A stretch of 64,000 nucleotides of DNA, taken from Chlorella sorokiniana (taxonomy: Eukaryota; Chlorophyta; Trebouxiophyceae; Chlorellales; Chlorellaceae). The notes under the pieces are model-generated. The model was not told the origin of the DNA, made no database searches, and saw only the letters and a program-made list of their open reading frames with translations. Location: NCBI GenBank assembly GCA_025917655.1, contig CP084615.1, positions 1,798,001-1,862,000 on the forward strand, in the 5' to 3' direction. Position 1 is the stretch's first letter. Each line of letters starts with the position of its first letter. Positions 56,163-64,000 of this stretch are shown one piece after another. The position numbers and the translations under genes are program-made.

Positions 56163-57880
56163 ATGGTTCGCATCACCGAGTCGCTTCTGGCCCGCCGGGC
56201 GGAGCACAACGACGGCATGCTGCTCAACTTGCAGGAAATCGGGCTACACAACCAGGGTATCGAGAGGATAGAGATAATCAACCAGTTGTGCCGACACCTC
56301 CGCATTCTCTACCTCCAGAACAACATCATCTGCAAAATTGAGAAGCTCAATAGGCTCAAGGTGGTACAGGCCAAGCTTTAGATGCATGGGGACATCCGCA
56401 GCAAGACCAATGGCGGCCTTCTCAAACTGCCGCCGTGTGTGCGCAGGAGCTGGAGAACCTCAACCTTGCGCTGAACAACATTACAAGGGTGCAGAACCTG
56501 CAACGCTGCGAGTCCTTGCGTCGCCTGGATCTCACGGCCAACTTTGTGGACAAAGCCGGCCTGCTGAGCTTGCGCAGGTGAGCGGGTGACCAGCATCGCA
56601 GTTGCATCATGTCGCCAACTAGCCCGACTCAGCCCTGCTCAACTGAGAAGACTCAGCCCCGCACCTGCCTGCAAGCACAGCTTGCAGGAGAATGAGCAGC
56701 TGGAGGAGCTGTTCCTGACGGGCAACCCATGCTGCGGATGGCATGGGTACCGCCCCTTTGTGCTGGGCACGTTGCCCCACCTGCGCACCTTGGACGATGC
56801 ACCTGTCAGGCCCTCTGAGCGCATAGCCGCGGCGCAGCAGCTGCCGGAGCTCGAGGCGCTACTGCGGGCAGAGCTGTTGGCGGAAGGGATCGACCCTGAT
56901 GAAGCCGCGCAGGTTTGCACGTCAGCCCAGAGTGGCTTGCTGCCTCCTCGGGTTCTGCACGGCAACCTCGAGGCAGCTCCGCACAAACACGCCGCCCTCC
57001 CTCCCTCAGGTGGAGGATGACAGCCTGCTGGATGCTGAAGAGATCCCGGAGACCGGCATTGTGGACGAGAAGGGGAGCTGCGGCGGCCGTGGTGCCCGCC
57101 ACGCGCGTCCTGGATCAGCGGGAGGCCGAGGCGCGGGAGCGGGCGAAGCAGGAGGAGCAGCGTGCAAGCCGGGAGCGCTCCGCGGGGCTCTTTGGGAGCC
57201 CGAGCTGGAGCCGCCGCCACGCACGGGGTTCCCGGAGGTGGCGGAGGGGCAGCCCTTGTACCAGAAGAACGAGGGTGAGGGCTGCAGGGGAGCGCGGCTT
57301 TGGTGGGCCCACCAGGAGGCAAGAACTCCGCAGCTGAGCCATGCCGTGTTGCTGTCCTGGCACACCCGCACCTGCGCCCCCTCTGGCTCGCTGCGGTGGC
57401 AGGCAAGTGGGAGTACCGCCTGGAGGAGAGCGGCGACGGGCGCGCGCTGCTGCTGGATGTGGCTTTCGGGCGGTTCCTGGACACCTCCGCCATCCAGGCC
57501 GACGTGCAGCCGACGTACGTGCGCCTGCTGGCAAAGGGCCGCCTGCTGCAGCTCCACCTGCCCGCGGAGGTGGCCCCGACGCGTCGGTGGCGCAGCGCTC
57601 ACGCGTGACCGGCAACCTGCTGGTCACCATGCCGCTGGCGAGCCGCCGCATCGGGCTGCGAGCCATGGCCGCCAAGCTTGCGGGGACCCCGCACAGCGGT
57701 GCCACTGAAAATGCACAGTCAGTTGGCAACAGCCCTGGGCAGGGAAGGGCCAGCAGCAAGGGGCGCTCGGGCAGGGCAGCTGAGCTTGCGTCGGAGCTGC
57801 CACCTGCCGTGCTGAGCGCAGCTGGTAGCACAGGAGGCACCCAAGCCCTGTGCGACGATGATGAGCTGCCACCCCTGTAG
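56163..57880 (+). CDS. DNAAF11: Dynein axonemal assembly factor 11 (LRRC6/tilB)
   Basis: A cytoplasmic factor that, with Hsp90-type chaperones, pre-assembles ciliary dynein arms. Exon 1 (56163-56360) gives [37 protein letters not shown] and [20 protein letters not shown]. Exon 2 (56447-56577) gives [20 protein letters not shown] and [12 protein letters not shown]. Exon 3 (56681-56912) gives [11 protein letters not shown] and [15 protein letters not shown]. These are leucine-rich repeats of the SDS22-like class plus the LRR cap. After an acidic linker ([16 protein letters not shown]) there is a charged region and then a CS/p23-like domain: [40 protein letters not shown] and [10 protein letters not shown]. 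The end is CDDDELPPL at 57880. The MARITE-like start and the LRR-coil-CS order are diagnostic. Small frame offsets occur near 57090 and 57585. Confidence 0.91.
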
Positions 57881-58201
57881 CCAGGTAGCGCCAGCATGTG
57901 AGCGTAGCTGTGAGTGTATGGTTGCAGCATGGATGTAGAATTGCCAAATGAAGCTGATGATGGCGTGGAAGCGAAAGTTAGAAGCAGAGGCAGAGGAAGC
58001 TGGGAACGATGGAGCAGGGATGAGGGAGCAGAATGGATGCCTAGGGCGCAGGGAGGCTTCCTGAGCTGGGCAAGCACAAAAACAATAACAGTGCTGAGGG
58101 GGTCATCTCAAGGACATTTATGCTACAAGCTTTAGCAGGCCGCCCACAGCGAGGGGGCCCAAGCAACCCCATCTATCGCGGCCAAGGGTCGGCGCCGCAA
58201 C
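57881..58201. other. Convergent intergenic region
   Basis: 321 bases between the DNAAF11 and NSA2 stop codons, holding both 3' UTRs. No gene seen. Confidence 0.5.
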
Positions 58202-59461
58202 CTACACCAGCAGCACAGCGTTGATGCAGCCATCGTTCTCGGGGTTGTTGGTTACTGCAGCAGGGAAAGCAGAGCAAAAAGGATAAGGTGCAGCAGGCAA
58301 CAGCCGTGGCCGCCCGCTCATCAGGCGGATTGATTGCTGGCAAGCGCAGCAGGCCAGTGCACTAGGCCCGACACCCATTGCACAAGAAGCCGTCTTGAGG
58401 TCTGCCTACCTTGCGCGTACTTGCCCCAAACCACCTTGCCGCCTGGCGTCACCAGCCCAAGCTCGCTGACGTTCACCTCGACTATTGTGCCTGGAAGGGG
58501 GCAGGGGAGGAGAGCGGGTGCATGTGTCGGCCGCAAAGGCAGCACCAGGCGTTGTAGGGCGGCTTGCTGCAACACCGTGTGGCGCTGTGCCGTCGGCTGC
58601 AGCAGCGTCGCCAAGACACTCGTCGGGCTGCCTCCTGCCCGGCTGCCTTACCCTTGGTGATGACCCCCAGCCCCGTGTATGCCTGGCCGTTGGGGTTCTT
58701 CTTCACCCCAATGATCTCCAGCTGGAAGGTGGCCTTCAGCTCCGGGTGCGTCACGTGCGCCTTCTTCATGCGCAGGCCCGTGGGCCGGATGAACCGTTCG
58801 TACTTTGGCGGCTTGCGGGTGAAGCCGGGAGGCACAAAGGTCACCTGCACGCGGGAGATTGGCAGGGTGAGCAGGGCGAGCAGGGCAGAGGAGCGCCGCC
58901 CGCGACGCAGCCGCCGCTCACTTCTATGCTTGGGGTAAATGGTTTTGATTGACAGAGTCAATGCACCCTGCTCGCTACATCCGCATGCCCGCCCTGCACA
59001 CCCACCTTGGTCACCATGCGCTTCCACTCCTTCTTCTTGCGCTTACCGGTGCGCAGCACCTTGAACATCTCGTCCTCGGCCACCGGGCGCACCTTGGGCA
59101 GCGGAACCTCCCACTTGCCCGCCTTCTCCTTGCGCTTCTGCTTGATGGTGTTGGACAGCACCTTGGCGCGCTCCACCTGCTCGCGCTCCAGCAGGTAGGA
59201 AGGCACCGCGGTGCCCTTGTTGCCGTCGTCCGCCTTGTGCTTCTTGTCACGCTCCTCGTGCATCGCAATCGTCTTCTTCATCGTTGCCTTCTCCTTGGCG
59301 CGCTCCTTGGCAAACATCTTGCCCTTGATACCCAGCGCCTTTTGGGCCATCGCCGCCCGCTTCTTCACGCTGCGCGCCTCCTTCTTTCGCGTGCGCTCCT
59401 CATGGTCCAACTGCCGCCCATAGCGCTTGCGGTGCAGCTCAATGTGCTCTCCCTGCGGCAT
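58202..59461 (-). CDS. NSA2: Ribosome biogenesis protein NSA2 (TINP1)
   Basis: NSA2 is a nucleolar pre-60S factor needed for late 27S pre-rRNA processing. Four exons with verified phases: 59461-59006, 58844-58652, 58490-58410 and 58254-58202. The first gives [56 protein letters not shown] and the S8e-like region [20 protein letters not shown]. The second gives [40 protein letters not shown] and [20 protein letters not shown]. The third gives [20 protein letters not shown]. The last gives [17 protein letters not shown], the near-invariant NSA2 end. Length (about 260 residues) and sequence match the family throughout with no frame break. Confidence 0.98.
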
Positions 59462-59859
59462 GGCTGCTGCCGCTGGCTCCTAGACGCCCGGCTGGGAGCT
59501 GGGGCCCGCTGGGGCTCACTGCCGAGAAGACACGCGGGTTTGGGCGCTTGTGAGAAACCTCAAAAGCCTAGAAACTACGCCCAGCAAAGCCAGGAGCTGT
59601 GGCGGCTGGGCGGGGTCAGTAGCATGCAAGGAAGGGCGGTCAGGCGCACTCCCAGACTTCGCCGCACGTGTTGCTGTGGTGCGAGGCGCATCTGTTGGTC
59701 TATTCAAAGCGCTTCACAGCCGCCACTGATCCACGTGGCATTCTTAGAAGAAACCCGTCACCCCCGGGCTCCCTAGTCCCCCACTTGCCTTCCAACGAGC
59801 CAATTGGCATTGCACAATATCTTCGCTGCTTTATTAACCGCCGATCAAAGCTCAACAAT
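59462..59859. promoter_or_regulatory. Divergent promoter region, NSA2 / DUF493 gene
   Basis: A 398-base gap between opposing start codons. AT content rises toward 59810-59860. No nameable element was seen. Confidence 0.45.
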
Positions 59860-60805
59860 ATGCGCTGTGCGACAGTGGCCTCTCAACTAGTATTTCCTAA
59901 CGTCTCGGCCGCTTTCGGCCGGCATCATTGCTGCCGGCGACCTGTGCGGCCTTGGCCAGTGCGTTGCAGCAGCGATGACGCTCCCAGCAGCAGGGAGGAG
60001 AGCCATCAGTCTTCAGACACCGTGTACAAGGGCTTCGCCAGGCAGCAGCAGCAGCATCCCAAAGCAACAGCGGCTGACGCCCTGCAGAATACGCTTGCAG
60101 GTGTGTGGGCTGCTGCGGATGGCGGCAGCAGCGAGCGGCAGTGTCGGGCTGTGTTGCAGGGGTCGGAAGGATTGATAAAGACCTGCTGAGCGGGATGGTT
60201 GTACATCGAAGCTGCGAGTGTCTGATCATTCAAAGACTTGTAAACCGCCGACGTTCATCGCGCCTCCCCTACCCTGTACCGGCAAGGTCTCACCCACGGC
60301 CGCCTCTCCTCACGCCTCCAAACCTTCCGCCGCAGGCCTGTCTGCCAACGTGGGCCGCGCCTCCCAGAGCAACAACGTCATCCTGGACACCACCAGCGAC
60401 GAGGGCAAGTGGCGGGAGCTGGACCTGCAGGTGAACGAGTACCCGGGGCAGCGCACCTTCAAGGCCATCGGCACCGGCGACCAGGACTTTGTGGCGGCCA
60501 TGACGCGCTGCGTGGAGGCGGTGGTGGGCACCGTGCACGCCGAGTGCATCAACCAGCGGCTCAGCGCCAAGGCCAACTACATCAGCGTCACCATCGGCCC
60601 GGTGTGGGTGGAAAACCCGGACCAGGTGCTGCAGATTTACGAGGTGAGCCAGCGGGGCCCAGCTGCGCTGCCGGGGTGCGGACAGGGAAGGCGTGGTGGG
60701 CTCCTCTCTGACAAGCTGGCATCGGCGTGCGCGGAATAAGGCACGGTGCGCCCCTGCCTCGTGCAGAACATGAAGGCTGACGGGCGGCTGCGGTTCTTCT
60801 TCTGA
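59860..60805 (+). CDS. Plastid DUF493 (YbeD-like) protein
   Basis: Three exons: 59860-60100, 60336-60643 and 60767-60805, with GT-AG introns and matching phases. The first is a plastid transit peptide (MRCATVASQLVFPNVSAAFG) followed by a Ser/Gln-rich linker. The rest is the small ferredoxin-like DUF493 domain: VNEYPGQRTFKAIGTGDQDF, VAAMTRCVEAVVGTVHAEC, ANYISVTIGPVWVENPDQVL, QIYE joined to NMKADGRLRFFF. The G-x-YxSVT pattern and the -DxRxxFFF end are typical. Bacterial YbeD is linked to regulation (it resembles ACT-like allosteric domains), but the plastid role is not established. It is divergent from NSA2. Confidence 0.9.
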
Positions 60806-61248
60806 GCACCCCCGGCGCTACAAGCAGCTCAATTCTATCCCTGCCTGCCCTAACCTCACCCCATGCCCCGCTTGTGTACAACAGTTTGAGTACCTTTCAT
60901 CCCAACACGGATCTCCAGACACTCATTTTTCACTTTTCCAACGAACTGAGGCTCCTCTCGTGCCTGCCGTTCCTGCCGTTCCTGTGCGGCCTGCCTCCCT
61001 CCGTGGCTGCTGCTGGATCTGTCCCTTCTGAGCGTGGCAAGAGCATAACAGTCGTTTTCTGCACGAGAATCATTCGTTGGCAGTTAGCCTGATGCTATTT
61101 AATCGCGCTTCCAAGCTGAGGGGCGCCGGCGCCTTGTTCTGTGGCCAGAGTGGAAACTCGGTAGGCCGTTTTTAGGGGTCTCAGGTCAACATCAGTCTTC
61201 CCTCTGAATCAACGTTACAGATCGCTTCGGAGGGCAGCAACCGCCCAC
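60806..61248. other. Tandem intergenic region
   Basis: 443 bases, AT-richer than the coding sequence, between the DUF493 stop and the acetolactate decarboxylase start. CTGCCGTTC occurs twice in tandem near 60962-60980. No gene seen. Confidence 0.5.
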
Positions 61249-62832
61249 ATGACAGACGAGCATGTCGCCCTGACGCTGCCGCAAGACCTGGCGAAACATC
61301 TTCATGCCCTAGCTCAAACGCAGGGCCATACCCTGCAAGAAGTAATCGTGGCAGAGTTGCGGCGGGCCATGTCCCGCTTCAACGGAGGGGCAAGCTCCAA
61401 ATTCAGCCTGGCTAGAGATCAGAGCAGCACCGTTACTTTGACGTCACCTGTGAGCGATCATGCAACCCGGGAGCCGCCAGCTTTAGTTGGGTTGTTGGCG
61501 CCGGCCGCCCCCTCTCCGCCGGGTCTTGCGAGCTGTGTGCATCCCGCTCGCGTGCAGATCATTGGGCTGGTGGAGGGGCTGCTCACGGGCGAGACCACCA
61601 TGAGAGAAGTGCTTTGCAAGGGAGACTTTGGCCTGGGCACCCTGAACCATGTGCGGGGCTGCCGCTGCCCGCGACGTGCCCACCCTGCCGCTCAACTGAC
61701 CTGCTGCAAAAGCTGCGCGTGTGACTGTGTGTTTCACGCTGCCCAACCCCATGTTGGCAGTTGGATGGCGAGGTAGTCATCCTGGATGGAGTTGCATACC
61801 AGCAGGGCGGCGAGGGACAGTGCCGAGTGGTGGAGCCGGGAGAGAAGGTGGGTGCTGGATTTCCCAAGCTGCAACCCTCAGCGAGCCCTGCTTTTCTGCT
61901 TGGACGGCTCCCTGCCAGCAGCAGCAGCGCCCCTTCCGGCCCCTGGCGGTCCACCCCGGCCCTGGCATGCCCGCAGACGCCCTTCATGACCGTCACACGC
62001 TGGCGGCCCGACCGCTCCGTGGCGGTGCCGCTGCGGGGCCCCCTGTCCCACGCCGACCTGCTGGCCCAGCTGGAGCGCCACTTCCCCTCGCCCAACATCT
62101 TCTATGCTGTGCGACTGGCGGGCCGCTTCGACTGGGTGAAGGCCCGCTCCGTGCGCAAGCAGGAGGTGGACAGGCGAGTGTGTGTGGTTGGGTGGGCACT
62201 GCGAGGGGCACTGCGGTGGGTACTGCACCCCGTGTGGCGCTGCAAGAAGGTGCCCCAGGGGCTGGCACGCACTTCCCCTCCGCACGAGCGAGCCCTTCTC
62301 TGCTGCCCGTGTGCCCCCGCAGGCCGCTGCTGGCAGTGGCCAGGGAGCAGGCTGTGTTTGAGCTGGGGCCAGGCAGCGGCACGCTGGCGGGGTTCTGGAG
62401 CCCGTCCTACCTGGGCTCCGCGCTGACCGTCCCCCCTTCCACCTGCACTACCTGTCAGGTGGGTGGGTGGGCGCTATGAGGGCCACGCATGCAGGATGCA
62501 TCAGGTCGCCCTGAAACCGCATGCTCCTGCGCTTGACGCCCTCCTGCCCCCTCTGCTGTCCCTGCCTTCAGATGACAAGGCACAGGGCGGCCACCTCTTG
62601 GACTGCATGCTGCTCGAGGGGGAGGCGCGGATACAGGCACGCCGGCTGGGTGTCCTGCAGGGCGGCCCATGCTCCGCGCCCCGCTCCGCCTCCTTGGGAA
62701 GCCCTGCCAGCTGTGCGCCCACACCTGCAGGCCCTGCACCACACCGCCACCGATCTGCCCAAGACGCAAAGCTTTCTGGGTGCAGACCTGACGCGGGACC
62801 CGGCCAAAGACCTGGAGGGCGCGGAGAAGTGA
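61249..62832 (+). CDS. budA: Alpha-acetolactate decarboxylase with N-terminal extension
   Basis: Converts (S)-2-acetolactate to acetoin and CO2, a fermentative overflow step from pyruvate. Exons: 61249-61449, 61558-61650, 61761-61847, 61977-62173, 62323-62458 and 62572 to the stop at 62832. Family motifs are all present: IIGLVEGLLTGETTMREVL, GDFGLGTLNHLDGEVVILDG, VAYQQGGEGQCRVV, TPFMTVTRW, FPSPNIFYAVRLAGRFDWVK, ARSVRKQE, AGFWSPSYLGS, and the zinc ligands in FHLHYLSDDKAQGGHLLD. The F of FHLHYLS needs one extra C in the run at 62431-62436. Residues about 5-45 (VALTLPQDLAKHLHALAQTQ, then LQEVIVAELRRAM) are not part of the usual enzyme and look like a ribbon-helix-helix unit. The intron 62174-62322 must use a GC donor to keep phase. 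I infer bacterial ancestry with later intron gain. Confidence 0.92.
62174..62322 (+). other. GC-AG intron in the acetolactate decarboxylase gene
   Basis: The exon must end GAC-AG and resume with G-CCG-CTG to give QEVDRPLLAVAREQ. The only boundary that keeps this phase is AG|GCGAGT...CCCCGCAG|G, a GC-AG intron with otherwise consensus flanks. The nearby GT at 62179 would break the frame. Confidence 0.7.
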
Positions 62833-63449
62833 TGGCGGCCGGCAGGCCAGCGGGCTGAAGGGCTCGGTGCCCTCCAGCGGCAGTTGCGTGGGCCCACGCG
62901 CCTGGGCAAGTCTCCAGGGTCATGCAGCTTGCATCCCTCCCAGTGAATGATGGAAGCTTCACCCAGCACAGCACAGGGTGGAAAGGCTGCAAGTCAGGCC
63001 GTTGGCAATGCACGGGATGAGCGGTGCGAGAGGATGGTGCGCTGCTGCGAGCGCTGTGGGCATTGAAGGCCGGGACCGGCAGCGAATGACCAGCGCTCTT
63101 CGCCACTGCATTAAGAAGAAGTGAGATTTGTCGGTGGGAAACAACGCAGTTTGGGAGGCAACGCCCTCTTGCCTCGGTCGAGACCAAGTCTCCTTCGGGC
63201 GCTACGCAAGCCCTCCGTAGCCCAAACAGCAGGCTATTAATCCGAATCTTTTTGCTACGAGCGAGGCGCCCACGCAATCAGACCCTCCTTCTGGCGAGGC
63301 CACCGCCGCAGCGTTTGTTCAGCGCTTGCGCAAACAGCAGCTTGCCTGTGCGAGCATCTCTGCTCTCCCTCTTCCTGAAACCAGCGTTTCGTGATTCAAG
63401 TGGGTAACCTGCGGGGTTCTCAGAACATCAGGACAGCGTCAGCGGCAGC
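62833..63449. other. Intergenic region
   Basis: 617 bases between two plus-strand genes. Short ORFs only. The 63060-63300 stretch is AT-richer and probably holds the promoter of the F-box gene. Confidence 0.5.
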
Positions 63450-64000
63450 ATGGCTGGCGGCCGGAAAGCACGTCGTGATGGCTCGGGCGGCGCCCTTCAG
63501 GGCTGCCCCGCGGGGCCGCCGCCCTCCCTGCTGTGCCTCCCAGCCGAGCTGCTGCTGGGCATCGCGCGGCTGCTGCCCCAGTCGGAGCGCATCGCGTTCA
63601 CCTCGCTGTCCCGCCAGCTGTACCAGCTCAGCCTGGGTGGCGGCGCCCTGTGGGCTGACCTGCACGTTGACCTGGGGTGGCTGGTGCCCGGGTTTGCGCA
63701 CCCGGGCATCTCCCAACACCTGCAGCACTCCCTCAGGTGCGGGCACAGGCCCTCGCGGCATCCACATCTCGTGATGCTTGGCATGCCTGGCGGCGACGAA
63801 CCGCAGCCTCTGCCGCGAGTGGCGGGTGATGCCTGGCCTGCCCTCTGGACGCACCCTGTTGCCGGACCCCTCTGCCTCCTTACGATGTGTCCCCGCTGCC
63901 TGGCGCCGCCCTCGCCGCCCCTCCCTGTAGGATGTGGGTGCAGCGTCGGCGGCACGGCGTTGTCTCGCTGCGCCTCGACTTTCTAGACCACCACAACTTG
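63450..64000 (+). CDS. F-box protein, N-terminal part (cut by the window end)
   Basis: Starts at 63450 (MAGGRKARRDGSGGA). Residues about 25-75 form an F-box: PPSLLCLPAELLLGIARLLP, QSERIAFTSLSRQLYQLSLG, then ALWADLHVDL. The exon ends SLR at a GT near 63736. The next exon begins after an AG near 63929, in phase, with MWVQRRRHGVVSLRLDFLDH, which looks like the first strand of leucine-rich repeats, and runs off the window. F-box/LRR proteins are substrate receptors of SCF ubiquitin ligases. The substrate cannot be guessed. Confidence 0.66.

Noticed and set aside
1-64000. Bacterial or organellar origin of the window
   Set aside because: Nearly all genes are split by GT-AG introns and encode nuclear-type eukaryotic proteins with targeting peptides. 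No operons, Shine-Dalgarno sites or organellar genes are present.
1-64000. Retroelement, Polinton or other virus-derived element
   Set aside because: No reverse transcriptase, integrase, capsid or polymerase motifs and no long terminal or inverted repeats were seen.

Overview
The window is nuclear DNA of a GC-rich green alga, most likely a Chlorella-like trebouxiophyte. The evidence is spliced genes with many short GT-AG introns, chloroplast proteins encoded in the nucleus (HCF106, an RIQ-like DUF1118 protein, an ACHT thioredoxin, glutamyl endopeptidase, a CAS/rhodanese-type thylakoid protein), candidate TGTAA poly(A) signals, (CA)n microsatellites and very GC-rich third positions. I see no rRNA, tRNA, CRISPR array, virus-derived element or intact transposon.

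Layout. 0-2.6 kb: an unrecognised ORF region and a remnant of a ferric-reductase-type transmembrane gene. 2.6-8.2 kb (+): chloroplast glutamyl endopeptidase (S9). 8.6-9.9 kb (-): dephospho-CoA kinase. 10.2-16.8 kb (-): mismatch-repair protein MSH3. 17.6-18.7 kb (+): ACHT-type thioredoxin. 19.1-20.3 kb (-): HCF106/TatB, divergent from an RIQ-like DUF1118 protein (+, 20.7-22.0 kb). 22.3-23.1 kb (-): PIG-H, divergent from the CCCH protein DFRP1/ZC3H15 (+, 23.4-26.5 kb). 27.6-34.0 kb (-): a RING-SNF2 helicase, divergent from a small NDUFA3-like membrane protein (+). 35.5-38.5 kb (+): a CAS/rhodanese-type thylakoid protein. 39.0-40.0 kb (-): an Aha1 N-domain protein, divergent from a secreted subtilase (+, 40.5-44.0 kb). 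44.3-48.6 kb (+): kinesin-2 motor. 48.8-49.6 kb (+): conserved Cys-rich organellar protein. 50.3-51.9 kb (+): unknown low-complexity protein. 52.9-56.0 kb (-): FAM20-like kinase-fold protein, divergent from DNAAF11/LRRC6 (+). 58.2-59.5 kb (-): ribosome biogenesis factor NSA2, divergent from a plastid DUF493 protein (+). 61.2-62.8 kb (+): acetolactate decarboxylase. 63.4 kb to the end: an F-box protein cut by the window edge.

Three themes stand out. First, nearly every minus-strand gene is head-to-head with the next plus-strand gene, so most promoters here look shared. Second, two cilium genes (kinesin-2 and the dynein-arm assembly factor DNAAF11) lie 8 kb apart, so the lineage keeps flagellar machinery. 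Third, acetolactate decarboxylase is a bacterial-type fermentative enzyme carried here as a six-exon gene with a possible ribbon-helix-helix-like N-terminal extension and one GC-AG intron.

Many conserved exons need small frame corrections, several at C or G runs. This looks more like consensus-sequence error than gene death, so exon boundaries below are reliable only where a splice site and codon phase are stated.
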